Translations under genes and position numbers: made by a program
Notes under the pieces: model-generated
The model's input: the letters and a program-made list of their open reading frames with translations, nothing else
The model's database searches: none
Told to the model about the DNA's origin: nothing
Source: Flavobacterium psychrotolerans
GTDB taxonomy: Bacteria; Bacteroidota; Bacteroidia; Flavobacteriales; Flavobacteriaceae
DNA: 64,000 nucleotides
Direction: 5' to 3'
Assembly (NCBI RefSeq): GCF_003097635.1
Contig: NZ_QCZI01000005.1
Coordinates: 62,001 to 126,000, forward strand
Part shown: positions 1-9,089 of the stretch, in pieces
Layout: each line of letters starts with the position of its first letter
How positions within the stretch are numbered: the first letter of the stretch is position 1

Positions 1-509
1 TCTTCTTCGGCATAATTTACAATCCGTCTGGCTAAGGCACCTGCAATTTGTCGGTATAAAATTTCACCAAAAATCCGGTTTTCTATAACAACAGTGGTTC
101 TTTCATTTTCGGTACTGGCTTTTGGATGCCATGCTACCAGATACTTTCCGGGATGGTATTTACTGAATTTTACTTTTCCATTTACTGGATAACGAGTTAC
201 ATGCACATTTATTGGCGACATGAAAATGGAAACTTGCAAACGCTTGTCTTTAAAATATTCACTTTCAAAAACTTCTTCAATCACCACTACTTTTCCATCA
301 ACTGGAGCAATAATATGATTGTCATTGATGATAACGTCTCTTTTAGGATTTCTAAAAAACTGTAAAATCAGTATTAAAAATGATAAAACTAAAATTTCAA
401 CCGCTTTTTGAAGCCAAAATATAGAAATAAATTGATTTGCTAATAGTAAAAATGCAACAGTTAGTGTAGTTGCAATTAAAATAATTTTTCCGCCTTCTTT
501 ATGAAACAT
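1..509 (-). CDS. psd: Phosphatidylserine decarboxylase, C-terminus cut by window edge
   Basis: Decarboxylates phosphatidylserine to phosphatidylethanolamine at the inner membrane. The ATG lies at 507-509 and the frame stays open to base 1, about 169 codons. An N-terminal hydrophobic region of about 40 residues is followed by FFRNPKRD, IIAPVDGKVVVIEE and MSPINVHVTRYPVNGKV, all typical of the short prokaryotic PSD family. The C-terminal serine motif that is cleaved to form the pyruvoyl group lies outside the window, so the active site cannot be confirmed. The start overlaps the cdsA stop by 11 bp, so the two consecutive phospholipid genes are probably translationally coupled. Confidence 0.93.
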   Translation of the reverse strand, partial: MFHKEGGKIILIATTLTVAFLLLANQFISIFWLQKAVEILVLSFLILILQFFRNPKRDVIINDNHIIAPVDGKVVVIEEVFESEYFKDKRLQVSIFMSPINVHVTRYPVNGKVKFSKYHPGKYLVAWHPKASTENERTTVVIENRIFGEILYRQIAGALARRIVNYAEE

Positions 510-1353
510 AATATAAAATTTGATAAAATAAAAATACAAATGGTGCCACAAATATAACACTATCTAGTCGATCTAAAACCCCACCGTGTCCCGGCATTAT
601 TTTTCCGCTGTCTTTTACGCCAGCCACTCGTTTGAATTTGGATTCAATTAAATCTCCAATGGTGCCAAAAACAGAAATAATGAATGCAAAACCCAGCCAA
701 ATATATAGATTTATATCTGAACCCTGAATGTAATATTTTGAAATTAAATAACTCGCAATGAAAGCAAAAAACATCCCACCAATAAATCCCTCAATTGTTT
801 TTTTAGGAGATATGCGCTCAAATAATTTGTGTTTGCCAATTGATTTTCCAACGATATAGGCAAAAGAGTCATTTGTCCAAATTAAGATAAATATCCCGAT
901 AAAAATTTTCGGATTATAACCAAATTTTCCAAACGGGATTTTTGTCATAATGATAAAAGGCAGAATAATATAGCCAATCAGGTAAACATATTTAGAAAAG
1001 GAATCAATTTTTGTGTTTTTATCATCATATAAAAATGTGATGCATTTTGTTGAAACAAATAGAGTAAAAAAAAGAATAGTTAAATCAAACGTTTTATTAA
1101 TATGCAAGAGGTAAAAAAAACCATCAATTTCACTTTTTGATACAGTTATTCTATAAAATAAAAAATAGAGTATCCCTGAAAAAATAAGTGGAATAATTTT
1201 ATTAATATTCAGTAATTGACAAAATTCATAAACTGCAATAAGGAGAAATATTCCAAAAAGAATAAAAAAACTCTCAGTAGAAAATAGGATTGAAGCTAGT
1301 AATAAGACCACATAAATAGCCCCAGACAAAGATCTCTTGATGGTTTCATTCAT
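499..1353 (-). CDS. cdsA: Phosphatidate cytidylyltransferase
   Basis: Makes CDP-diacylglycerol from phosphatidic acid and CTP, the precursor of all bacterial phospholipids. The 284-residue protein is almost entirely hydrophobic helices and ends with the family signature: SKFKRVAGVKDSGKIMPGHG, followed by a GVLDRLDS stretch at about residues 240-265, with the acidic and lysine residues conserved. It lies 1 bp downstream of the LUD gene and overlaps psd by 11 bp, so LUD-cdsA-psd read as one leftward unit. Length and motif agree with the family; identification is secure. Confidence 0.96.
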   Translation of the reverse strand: MNETIKRSLSGAIYVVLLLASILFSTESFFILFGIFLLIAVYEFCQLLNINKIIPLIFSGILYFLFYRITVSKSEIDGFFYLLHINKTFDLTILFFTLFVSTKCITFLYDDKNTKIDSFSKYVYLIGYIILPFIIMTKIPFGKFGYNPKIFIGIFILIWTNDSFAYIVGKSIGKHKLFERISPKKTIEGFIGGMFFAFIASYLISKYYIQGSDINLYIWLGFAFIISVFGTIGDLIESKFKRVAGVKDSGKIMPGHGGVLDRLDSVIFVAPFVFLFYQILYYVS

Positions 1354-1354
1354 T

Positions 1355-1957
1355 TTAAAGATCTTCTAGAAGCAATAAGTAAAGATTTTTTGCGACGCTT
1401 CCGTACTGTAAAAAGTCTTCTTCTTTCGCTTTTTCAAAATATTTTATAGTGGTTATGTTGGTAGGATAATCTTTATTGTACTTCATTTTAATTTTTCGAA
1501 GTCCATCACTTTTACTTTCTATTATTTGGCTTGTTGTCGCTAAGACAACAATGTTAACAGGCATTTCATTAGGCTTATTTTGTTTGATTTGATTTGATGA
1601 AAACAAAATCGAACCTTCATCTGCAATTAGATTTTCGCAACTTGCCAGTAGAAATTTGGGGTTTTTAGGATCATTATAAGAAAGCTTGTTTTCATCCAGC
1701 ATGCTAAACAACTTTGGTTCATAGCATAAAACTTCGCTCTCAAACCAATCATTTTCTTCTAATATATGTTCAAAATGATCTTTTACTTCATTCAAATTTT
1801 CACAATAAAGAAATTTACCACCATTTCTTTTAAAATTAAAAGTGAATTTTTCATCGGCTGGCGCAGAATGATTCGCTTGTACACTATTTAAATCACTTTC
1901 CTTTTCCTCTTCAGAGGATTCGTTACCAGAACCAAAAAATTTCCTAAAAAGACTCAT
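1355..1957 (-). CDS. LUD domain protein (LutC/YkgG-like)
   Basis: A 200-residue protein with a charged, low-complexity N-terminus (about residues 1-40) followed by a LUD-type fold. Recognisable segments are LLASCENLIADEGSILFSS and a C-terminal block ending LYLLLLEDL. LUD proteins are related to LutC of the lactate-utilisation complex, but this stand-alone flavobacterial form has no lutA/lutB beside it, so a lactate role is not supported. It sits between ftsH (110 bp upstream, behind a strong terminator) and cdsA (1 bp downstream). The biochemical function is unknown; the family call rests on similarity recognised by eye. Confidence 0.75.
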   Translation of the reverse strand: MSLFRKFFGSGNESSEEEKESDLNSVQANHSAPADEKFTFNFKRNGGKFLYCENLNEVKDHFEHILEENDWFESEVLCYEPKLFSMLDENKLSYNDPKNPKFLLASCENLIADEGSILFSSNQIKQNKPNEMPVNIVVLATTSQIIESKSDGLRKIKMKYNKDYPTNITTIKYFEKAKEEDFLQYGSVAKNLYLLLLEDL

Positions 1958-2004
1958 AATGTATATTCAATCGATTAAAATGTTTTTTGAAAACATCCAA
2001 AGGT

Positions 2005-2047
2005 AAAAAAATCTTAATTCAAAAGCATTTTTTGAATTAAGATTTTT
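2005..2047 (-). terminator. Strong stem-loop terminator after ftsH
   Basis: Positions 2007-2024 and 2030-2047 form an 18-bp perfect inverted repeat with a 5-base loop (GCATT). The outer arms are A/T runs, so on the minus strand the hairpin ends in T residues. It starts 22 bp past the ftsH stop and lies before the LUD gene. Confidence 0.8.
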
Positions 2048-2068
2048 ATAAAATTGTTATTTTTGTAT

Positions 2069-4003
2069 TTAAAGTGAAGTTTCCTCTTGCAAATTAGAGT
2101 CAAATTTACGTTTGCCAAAAATAGCTTCCAAGTCATCCTTAAAAATTACTTCTTTTTCTATCAGAATATTGGCCAGTTGATTTAACTTGTCTTTATTTTC
2201 TTCTAGAATTTGAATTGCTCTTTCATATTGGCTTTCTATTAATGACGAAATTTCTTTGTCAATAACCATTGCAGTATTTTCTGAATACGGTTTAGAAAAA
2301 CTGTATTCGCTTTGTCCTGTAGAATCATAATAGGTAACATTTCCTATTTTTTCATTTAAGCCATAAATGGTAACCATAGCACGGGCTTGTTTGGTCACTT
2401 TTTCTAAGTCACTCAAAGCACCGGTAGAAATTCGATTGAAAGTTACTTTCTCTGCAGCTCTTCCTCCCATGGTGGCACACATTTCGTCCAACATTTGGTC
2501 AGGACGAACAATGAGTCGTTCTTCAGGCAAATACCATGCAGCACCAAGACTTTGTCCTCTAGGCACAATAGTAACTTTTACTAAAGGTGCGGCATGTTCC
2601 AACATCCAACTTACTGTGGCGTGTCCTGCCTCATGAATCGCGATTGCTTTCTTTTCGTCTGGTGTTACGATTTTATTTTTCTTTTCTAATCCCCCTACAA
2701 TTCGGTCAACTGCATCAAGGAAATCTTGTTTATCCACGGCTGTTTTATTGTGTCTGGCGGCAATTAACGCAGCTTCATTACAAACATTAGCTATGTCAGC
2801 ACCTGAAAAACCGGGTGTTTGTTTGGCTAAAAAATCGGTATCCAATCCTTCCACTTTTTTTAAAGGAGCTAAATGCACTTCAAAAATTTCTTTTCGTTCA
2901 CGAATATCCGGTAAGTCAACAAAAATTTGTCTGTCAAAACGGCCGGCACGCATCAAGGCTTTGTCTAAAACGTCGGCACGGTTGGTTGCGGCAAGGACAA
3001 TTACATTTGAATTGGTTCCGAAGCCATCCATTTCTGTTAGCAATTGATTCAACGTATTTTCACGTTCATCATTTCCGCCAGACATGTTGCTTTTTCCTCT
3101 CGCTCTACCTACAGCATCAATCTCATCAATAAAGATAATAGCAGGAGATTTTTCTTTAGCCTGTTTGAATAAATCTCTCACACGAGAAGCACCAACACCT
3201 ACAAACATTTCCACAAAATCTGATCCAGATAAGGAAAAAAATGGAACTTGTGCTTCACCAGCAACAGCTTTAGCTAATAAAGTTTTTCCAGTTCCAGGAG
3301 GGCCTACTAATAGAGCTCCTTTTGGGATTTTACCTCCTAAGTTGGTATATTTTTCGGGATTTTTCAAGAATTCTACAATTTCTTGTATTTCCTCTTTTGC
3401 GCCTTCCAATCCGGCAACATCTTTAAAAGTAGTTTTAATATCTGTTTTTTCATCAAAAAGTTTGGCTTTTGATTTCCCGATATTAAAGATCTGACCGCCT
3501 CCGCCACCTCCAGCACCGCCACCCATTCTTCTCATGATGAAAATCCAAATCCCCACAATGATTAATATTGGCAAAAGGCTGATTAGAATATCCGTCCAAT
3601 TGTTTTTTTCCGAAAAATTGTAATCCTTTAATTTTCCCTCAGCAACTGCAGTTTCCAGTTTCTTTTGAAAAACATCGACGCTACCTACTTTAAAAATATA
3701 ATGAGGCCCTTTAGTGTTAGGGCGATTCAATAAATCTTTAGCAACCGCTTTGTGGTAGGGTTCTTTTAGGGCAGCGGCTGTCAAATAGACTTCTGCTTCT
3801 TTACTGTTGTAAACAATAACTTTTTGTACGTCCCCTTTTTCTAAAAAGATATTAAATTTAGAAGTTTCTATATTTGCCGCTTCCTGAAAATTGGAGCCAC
3901 CAGTAAAAACACTGATGAAAATGAAAATAAGAATTATTGCTCCATAGATAACCCATGGACTCACTTTTAATTTATTTGAATTCGGTTTATTATCGTTGGC
4001 CAT
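2069..4003 (-). CDS. ftsH: ATP-dependent zinc metalloprotease FtsH
   Basis: Membrane-anchored AAA+ protease that degrades misfolded membrane proteins and short-lived regulators. Residues about 16-33 and 138-157 are transmembrane segments around a periplasmic domain. A glycine-rich linker (161-170) leads to the AAA module, with Walker A GPPGTGKT at 234-241, Walker B FIDEID at 291-296 and an SRH region [19 protein letters not shown] near 341-359. The zinc-protease motif HEAGH is at 457-461. At 644 residues it is full length. It follows rsfS by 14 bp and ends in a strong hairpin terminator, so rsfS-ftsH is a likely unit. Confidence 0.98.
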   Translation of the reverse strand: MANDNKPNSNKLKVSPWVIYGAIILIFIFISVFTGGSNFQEAANIETSKFNIFLEKGDVQKVIVYNSKEAEVYLTAAALKEPYHKAVAKDLLNRPNTKGPHYIFKVGSVDVFQKKLETAVAEGKLKDYNFSEKNNWTDILISLLPILIIVGIWIFIMRRMGGGAGGGGGGQIFNIGKSKAKLFDEKTDIKTTFKDVAGLEGAKEEIQEIVEFLKNPEKYTNLGGKIPKGALLVGPPGTGKTLLAKAVAGEAQVPFFSLSGSDFVEMFVGVGASRVRDLFKQAKEKSPAIIFIDEIDAVGRARGKSNMSGGNDERENTLNQLLTEMDGFGTNSNVIVLAATNRADVLDKALMRAGRFDRQIFVDLPDIRERKEIFEVHLAPLKKVEGLDTDFLAKQTPGFSGADIANVCNEAALIAARHNKTAVDKQDFLDAVDRIVGGLEKKNKIVTPDEKKAIAIHEAGHATVSWMLEHAAPLVKVTIVPRGQSLGAAWYLPEERLIVRPDQMLDEMCATMGGRAAEKVTFNRISTGALSDLEKVTKQARAMVTIYGLNEKIGNVTYYDSTGQSEYSFSKPYSENTAMVIDKEISSLIESQYERAIQILEENKDKLNQLANILIEKEVIFKDDLEAIFGKRKFDSNLQEETSL

Positions 4004-4017
4004 TATTTTGTATTTCT

Positions 4018-4389
4018 TTAGTATTTATTTTCAATAGTTGTGATTTTAGCATCACCCCAAAGACTTTCGATGTTATAGTACTCACGAATGTGTTTCTGAA
4101 AAACATGTACTACAATATTTACATAGTCCATAAGAACCCATTCCGCATTATCGGATCCTTCTACATGCCATGGTTTATCTTTGATTGCTTTTGAAACTGT
4201 TTTTTGAACGGAGTTAACAATAGCGTTAACTTGTGTATTTGAATTCCCGTTACAGATGATGAAATAGTCGCAAGATGCATTATCTATTTCGCGTAAATCT
4301 AAAATATCAATATCATTTCCTTTTACTTCTTCAATCCCCTTAATAATGTTAGCTAGTAAAACATCATTATTTATTGCCTTTTTTGCCAT
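4018..4389 (-). CDS. rsfS: Ribosome silencing factor RsfS
   Basis: RsfS (Iojap/YbeB family) binds ribosomal protein L14 on the large subunit and blocks subunit joining when nutrients are low. The 123-residue frame has the family core: DNASCDYFIICNGNSNTQVNA, then KPWHVEGSDNAEWVLMDY and a C-terminal VVHVFQKHIREYYNIESLWGD. These are the conserved DYFVI, W-x-LxD and VHVF-x-x-R-x-F/Y-Y-x-L-ExLW blocks. It is the first gene of a probable rsfS-ftsH unit and is divergent from birA, with a 95-bp shared upstream region. Confidence 0.96.
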   Translation of the reverse strand: MAKKAINNDVLLANIIKGIEEVKGNDIDILDLREIDNASCDYFIICNGNSNTQVNAIVNSVQKTVSKAIKDKPWHVEGSDNAEWVLMDYVNIVVHVFQKHIREYYNIESLWGDAKITTIENKY

Positions 4390-4484
4390 TTATTTTTTTA
4401 GTGTAAGTTTGCAAAGTTACCATTTTTTGTGATTATTTTTGAACCTTAACATAACATTAAATTCTGTTTCACAAATTATTTCCC

Positions 4485-5213
4485 ATGAAAGTTATCAAAC
4501 TCGATGCCATAGATTCTACAAATAAATTCCTGAAGGGTTTATTGAACTCACAAACAGTGGGAAATTATACGGTGGTAACCGCAGAAAATCAAACGCAGGG
4601 TAAGGGACAGATGGGTTCTGTATGGAGTTCTGAAATTGGTAAAAATCTAATAATGAGTATTTTAATTAAGGATTTTCTCTTGGATGTTAGTGCGCTTTTT
4701 AATCTTAACATTGTGGTATCTCTGGCGGTAATTCAGGCCTTAGACGAATGGAATATTCCTAAATTAAGTATCAAATGGCCCAACGACATTATGTCAGACC
4801 AAAAAAAAATAGGTGGAATTTTGATAGAAAACAGCATCAAAAGTGATGGAACCATTATTTCTGTCGTGGGTTTAGGACTAAATGTCAATCAAACTAATTT
4901 TGAAAACTTACCAAAAGCATCTTCTCTAGCAGTTGTTTGCAACATCTATTTTGAAAAAGAAGAATTACTTTCTTCGATTGTAGAAAAAATAATAAAAAAT
5001 GTCCAATTATGGGACAATCAAGCCGATTTAATGTGGTTAAATTATACTGACATGCTTTTTAAGAGGGGGATTCCAATGCCATTTCAAGATAAAAACGAAC
5101 AAAAATTTATGGGAATTATTCAAGGAGTTTCGCCCATTGGCAGACTACAAATTCTTTTGGAAGATGATACGGTTTCAGAATTTGAAATAAAGGAAATGGA
5201 AATGTTGTATTAA
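4485..5213 (+). CDS. birA: Biotin--[acetyl-CoA-carboxylase] ligase, no DNA-binding domain
   Basis: Activates biotin to biotinyl-AMP and attaches it to the biotin carboxyl carrier protein for fatty-acid synthesis. The catalytic core starts at residue 1: DAIDSTNKFL, then NQTQGKGQMGSVWSSEIGKN (the G(R/K)GQ-x-G-x-x-W loop), IKWPNDIMSDQKKIGGILIE and VVGLGLNVNQ. At 242 residues it lacks the N-terminal winged helix of E. coli BirA, so it is probably an enzyme only and not the biotin repressor. It is divergent from rsfS and ends 9 bp before the dnaX stop, to which it is convergent. Confidence 0.95.
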   Translation: MKVIKLDAIDSTNKFLKGLLNSQTVGNYTVVTAENQTQGKGQMGSVWSSEIGKNLIMSILIKDFLLDVSALFNLNIVVSLAVIQALDEWNIPKLSIKWPNDIMSDQKKIGGILIENSIKSDGTIISVVGLGLNVNQTNFENLPKASSLAVVCNIYFEKEELLSSIVEKIIKNVQLWDNQADLMWLNYTDMLFKRGIPMPFQDKNEQKFMGIIQGVSPIGRLQILLEDDTVSEFEIKEMEMLY

Positions 5214-5221
5214 TTGCTTAA

Positions 5222-6927
5222 TTAAAATTCCAAGCCAAAAGTGGTTTTCAAAAGTTCAATGTTTGGATTTATTTCGTAAAGTCGGTTGTAAACGTCTGTA
5301 GGATTATTAGATTTACGTATCACCAATGTTTCATTGACAATCACTTTTATAGTGATGTCATGATTGTGTAAATGGCCTTTTAAATGTCCTAGCAGTCCGT
5401 TCATCTCGGTTTCAAAATCAATCTTTGAACCTTCATTTGGCAATTCAAGAGTGATGGCTGTTCCGTTTAAAGTTGGGTCGTTAATCGATAGTAACGATTC
5501 CATAATTTTAAACCCTTTGTCTCCCAGTTTTTGAGCATATTTATTCCAATGCAATAGCATATCAGTTTCATTAAAAGGTTCGGTAGGTAAATGAACCGTT
5601 TCTTTCACAAAAGTTTTGTTGGATTCTTGTAATTCTCTTTTTGCACGAATACTGGCTAGCGAAAGAGCGGAAACTTTTGTTTCGGTAGAAGTGGAGACTG
5701 GTGCAATTGGAGTTATAGCTACTTCTTGCTCTGCAACATAATCAACAGTGTTTTTTAATAAGGCAAGGGCTGGAATATCAACTATTTCAGGTGAAGTTAC
5801 TGCCATTTCCAGAACGCGACCGTAGAAATTTTTGGCTGGAATTATATAGCCGTCAACTTTTTTTTTTCTCCATCAAAAGTGATAGAGGCCAATTGCATCA
5901 AGCAAAGTTCCACTAGTAATCGTTGGTTTTGGGAAACTTTATATTTCAAATCGCAATCATTTGCAATTTCAATTCCTTTCAACAGAAAATCTTGGGATGC
6001 TTTTTGTGCTTGCAATCCGTATAATTTTTGTGCTTGTTCGCCCGCTTCTAATAAGGATAAGGTAGAAGGCGTTTTACTTACTAATAAATCCCTGAAATGA
6101 GAAGCTAATCCGGAAACAAAATGATGACCATCAAAACCTTTAGAAAGAATATCATTGTAAGCCATTAATAATTCCGGAATTTTATTTTCCAGAATCAAAT
6201 CCGTTACATTAATATAAGTTTCATAATCCAGCACATTTAGATTTTCGGTAACAGCCTGACGTGTCAAATCTTTTCCACAATAGGAAACGACCCTGTCAAA
6301 AATAGACAGCGCATCACGCATGGCCCCATCAGCCTTTTGGGCAATAATGTGTAAAGCATCATCTTCAAAATTTACCCCTTGGCTTGTGGCAACTTCGGCA
6401 AGATGTTCTTTAGCATCTTTTACGGTAATTCTCTTGAAGTCAAATATTTGGCAACGAGAAAGTATCGTTGGAATAATCTTGTGTTTTTCGGTCGTAGCCA
6501 ATATAAAAATGGCGTGTTTTGGCGGTTCTTCCAACGTTTTTAGGAAAGCATTAAAAGCAGCCGAAGACAACATGTGAACCTCATCTATAATATAAACCTT
6601 AAATTGTCCGGTTTGTGGCGGGATACGAACCTGATCAATCAAATTCCGAATATCATCAACCGAATTGTTTGAAGCGGCATCCAATTCAAAAACATTGAAA
6701 GCAAAATCTTCATTAGGGTCGTCATAACCGGGTTGGTTAATTTTTCGGGCTAGAATTCTGGCACAAGTTGTTTTTCCAACACCACGAGGCCCTGTAAATA
6801 ATAGGGCAGAAGCCAAATGATTGGTTTCTATGGCATTCAGCAACGTATTGGTAATGGCTTGTTGCCCCACAACATCTTTAAATGTTTGCGGACGATATTT
6901 ACGAGCCGATACTACAAATTGTTCCAT
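5222..6927 (-). CDS. dnaX: DNA polymerase III subunit tau, via a frameshift at an A10 run
   Basis: Clamp-loader ATPase of the replicative polymerase. The first 361 residues are in the ATG frame (6925-6927). The conserved remainder continues in the overlapping frame through to 5222. A shift equivalent to one extra A, or a -1 slip, at the A10 run (plus-strand T run 5858-5867) gives a continuous 568-residue protein. The joint reads EKKKVDGYIIPAKNFYG, then proceeds in frame to the family-like C-terminus NPNIELLKTTFGLEF. Walker A GPRGVGKTT and DEVHML are present. The four zinc cysteines of E. coli DnaX are replaced by a short PGYDDPNED loop, usual for this phylum. Either programmed slippage or a sequence error explains the break. 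Confidence 0.85.
5842..6927 (-). CDS. dnaX: Zero-frame gamma-like product of dnaX
   Basis: Read without a shift, dnaX stops at 5842-5844, only five codons past the A10 run, giving 361 residues ending KKKLTAI. This product holds clamp-loader domains I-III (ATPase, lid and collar: Walker A GPRGVGKTT, sensor region TTEKHKIIPTILSRCQIFDF, collar from about residue 240). It loses the tau tail that binds polymerase alpha and the helicase, exactly the organisation of a gamma subunit. E. coli makes gamma by ribosomal frameshifting and Thermus by transcriptional slippage on an A run. Whether this organism does so is inference. Confidence 0.6.
   Translation of the reverse strand: MEQFVVSARKYRPQTFKDVVGQQAITNTLLNAIETNHLASALLFTGPRGVGKTTCARILARKINQPGYDDPNEDFAFNVFELDAASNNSVDDIRNLIDQVRIPPQTGQFKVYIIDEVHMLSSAAFNAFLKTLEEPPKHAIFILATTEKHKIIPTILSRCQIFDFKRITVKDAKEHLAEVATSQGVNFEDDALHIIAQKADGAMRDALSIFDRVVSYCGKDLTRQAVTENLNVLDYETYINVTDLILENKIPELLMAYNDILSKGFDGHHFVSGLASHFRDLLVSKTPSTLSLLEAGEQAQKLYGLQAQKASQDFLLKGIEIANDCDLKYKVSQNQRLLVELCLMQLASITFDGEKKKLTAI
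5858..5867 (-). promoter_or_regulatory. A10 homopolymer in dnaX, candidate slippage site
   Basis: On the coding strand ten A residues follow GGAG and precede GTTGACGG. Without a slip, translation stops five codons later; with one base added (or a -1 slip) it continues for 200 more codons. The run is similar in length and kind to the A9 slippage site of Thermus dnaX. A weak 4-bp stem (GGCT/AGCC) lies about 6 bases downstream; no strong stimulatory hairpin is visible. Confidence 0.6.
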
Positions 6928-7028
6928 GAAATTTTATTGGATGACAAATATAGGTAATGGGATTATATTATGAAAACGATACTTTGTTTAATTCTGAGTA
7001 TTTATGATATTGATAAGTAAAAGAGCAC

Positions 7029-8153
7029 TTAATTTTTTAGAAATGAACCAGTTCCGGATGTATTCAAAAATTTCAATCCCAAAAGGGAATGTTTTGGAAT
7101 TCCTTTTTGTTGTATCAATACTTTAAATTTCATTCCCATATCTATCAATAGTCTGTAATTCATAAGTGATTCATGCATTGCCATTTGTAAATTTCCCCGA
7201 TTATTTTTTAAGGCCAATTCTTGATATTCTTTAATACCAAGAGCCAATAAGAAATTAGCTTGTTCCACCATTCCGCAGCATTCCATTCCGGATTGTAAAC
7301 CCCAGTAAGATAGAGCGGAAAAATTGGTGTGTGTCGTGATGTCTTGTTCCCCAATAAATTGATACGGATTGCTGTTTTTGTGATGTTTGTTGTAGCACAA
7401 GAGTGTTCCGGAACTCCTGTGATTTTTGTATAAATCGGATGATAAACCACCATAGTCTATGGTAATTACGTAGCCTTTGTGTAAGGATTTCGCAACATCT
7501 CTTATCCATGAAACGGCTTCCAGATTTACTTCGGTTCGAAATCCCTTGGGTAACTGAACATGCAATGTGTCAAAATAATCCACGAGTTCCTTTTTTGCAG
7601 GTTTCAAAACTTCAACAAAACTGTCTTTGTAATCCACAAAAACTTCCATTAATTGGTCTTCCATAATTACCTGATGAACCGAAAAATTATCGACTAACTC
7701 ATTTGATATGATACAACCGTCAATTTCAGGAATGTCATGAATTGTAGCATACCAACTTACTTTTTCTGATAAATGTTTCTTTTGCATTTCCAGCATGCTG
7801 GTGCTCTTTTCAATAATACAATAGGTTAGGTTATCATATAGTGACGGAGTATTATTTTTTAGATAATCTAAAATATCGTGACATAACAAACCTGTTCCTG
7901 CACCATATTCAATAATTTTAAATGGTTTTTTGTCTAAAAGCTGCCACATTTCCTCGATTTGGCGTCCAATCATGGCTCCGAAAGAAGCAGAAAGATAGGC
8001 ACTGGTATAAAAATCGCCATTCGCTCCAATCTTGTTTTGCAAAGAATTATAATATCCTAATTCGGGATAATACAAAACCATTTCCATAAAATCATGAAAA
8101 GATAAAGGGCCTTCTGTTCTGATTCGCTCTATTACTATTTCGGAAAGCAACAT
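7029..8153 (-). CDS. SAM-dependent methyltransferase, MidA/NDUFAF7 family
   Basis: A 374-residue class I methyltransferase of the DUF185 family. The N-terminus has the family block GPLSFHDFMEMVLYYPELGYY. This is followed by the SAM-binding segment IIEYGAGTGLLCHDIL near residue 85, IISNELVDNFSVHQV near 150, and KGYVITIDYGG near 225. The eukaryotic relative NDUFAF7 methylates an arginine of a complex I subunit; the bacterial substrate is not established. It is read leftward alone between the 8233 gene and dnaX, about 100 bp from each. Confidence 0.88.
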   Translation of the reverse strand: MLLSEIVIERIRTEGPLSFHDFMEMVLYYPELGYYNSLQNKIGANGDFYTSAYLSASFGAMIGRQIEEMWQLLDKKPFKIIEYGAGTGLLCHDILDYLKNNTPSLYDNLTYCIIEKSTSMLEMQKKHLSEKVSWYATIHDIPEIDGCIISNELVDNFSVHQVIMEDQLMEVFVDYKDSFVEVLKPAKKELVDYFDTLHVQLPKGFRTEVNLEAVSWIRDVAKSLHKGYVITIDYGGLSSDLYKNHRSSGTLLCYNKHHKNSNPYQFIGEQDITTHTNFSALSYWGLQSGMECCGMVEQANFLLALGIKEYQELALKNNRGNLQMAMHESLMNYRLLIDMGMKFKVLIQQKGIPKHSLLGLKFLNTSGTGSFLKN

Positions 8154-8232
8154 TAGATTTATGAATTAAATCAAGGTAGCCGTTTATTTCTTGGTTGTAA
8201 CAAAAAAGGGAAGGAATTGTTCAAACAATAGG

Positions 8233-8541
8233 CTAGATTTCACATCTATCACTACCTTCATTACATAATTTTGCCAAAACGCGTGCAGCACCACTATCTG
8301 AATTTGCCGAGAAGCCAGCTACAAAAACTCCTTTTTCACCGGAATTGGAAGTTATGCCATAAACCACGGCTTCATCACCAGGATCTGAATCTCCTTCATA
8401 GCGATAGATGTGTTCTACTTCGTATTTATGAGGGTTTGATTTAATATCTTCTTCATGAAGATTAAAATCATAAGAAAAGCCTTTTTTCTTTAATTCATCT
8501 AAGGCTTCCGAAACGGTTGTGTAATGATATATTGGTTTCAT
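8233..8541 (-). CDS. Small conserved Bacteroidota protein, function unknown
   Basis: A 102-residue acidic protein with no signal peptide or membrane segment. The N-terminal part ([24 protein letters not shown]) is likely helix followed by strand. The middle has [20 protein letters not shown] and the end a glycine/serine-rich [17 protein letters not shown]. Small proteins with this pattern (SEALxxLKKxGYTxDFNL, YRFEGxSxPxDxSVVYAI) are often labelled phosphoribosylpyrophosphate synthetase in flavobacterial annotations. The length and absence of a PRPP loop make that label wrong. It faces rnpB divergently. Confidence 0.7.
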   Translation of the reverse strand: MKPIYHYTTVSEALDELKKKGFSYDFNLHEEDIKSNPHKYEVEHIYRYEGDSDPGDEAVVYGITSNSGEKGVFVAGFSANSDSGAARVLAKLCNEGSDRCEI

Positions 8542-8630
8542 GATTATTTGAAGATAAGTTGCTTATAATAAAGTTAACTATTTTATTTTTAAGTTATTAT
8601 AAAAATCTTGTTAAAGTAAATGAACTAATG

Positions 8631-8661
8631 TTGACAACGGGTGATTAATGTTGTAATTTCG
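8631..8661 (+). promoter_or_regulatory. Probable rnpB promoter
   Basis: TTG at 8631-8633 and TAATTTCG at 8654-8661, separated by 20 bases, match the Bacteroidota -33/-7 promoter pattern (TTG, TAnnTTTG) with one mismatch. The RNase P RNA starts a few bases downstream. Confidence 0.65.
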
Positions 8662-8663
8662 CG

Positions 8664-8972
8664 CCGCAGACCGCCTTATCGTCCCGCTTCAGTTGGGGAG
8701 GAAAGTCCGGACACCATAGAGAAGCATAGCGGGTAATGCCCGTCATCCCGAGCAATCAGGAGAGGACAAGTGCAACAGAAAGTATGTACAGGTAATGCTG
8801 TAGTGAAACCAGGTAAACTCTATGCGGTGAAATTTCAAGTATATCGGCATTTAAGGGCTTCTCGTCCGTTGTCGAAGGGTAGAAAGATGGAGTACGTGAG
8901 TAATTGCGTGCCTAGATAAATGATAAGGCCACGCTCAAGCGTGGACAGAATCCGGCTTATAGGTCTGCTTTT
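8664..8972 (+). ncRNA. rnpB: RNase P RNA, bacterial type A
   Basis: Catalytic RNA that trims the 5' leader from pre-tRNA. The hallmark blocks are present in order: GAGGAAAGTCCGGACACCAT (8698-8717), AGGAGAGGACAAGTGCAACAGAAAG-like J/P regions, GTGAAACCAGGTAAACTC and the 3' block ACAGAATCCGGCTTATAG (8945-8962). The ends pair as P1, GCAGACC at 8666-8672 with GGTCTGC at 8962-8968, and a T run follows at 8969-8975 as terminator. The length of about 310 nt is a little short of E. coli M1 RNA. Boundaries are good to a few bases. Confidence 0.96.
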
Positions 8973-9089
8973 TTTAAAATTCAAAAATTTTATATTAATC
9001 CAACTATATTCGAATGCTTTCTATAGCAATTTGAGGTTAAGCAGGTTTTATTGAAATTTCTTCAGACCGTCAACAATTTAAGAATGTCA

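Noticed and set aside
2367..3494. Several plus-strand frames opposite ftsH
   Set aside because: Shadow frames of a highly conserved gene on the other strand.
5222..5806. Separate gene beginning at the ATG 5806
   Set aside because: It is the tau tail of dnaX in the shifted frame; the frame is open further upstream to the A10 run and needs no own start.
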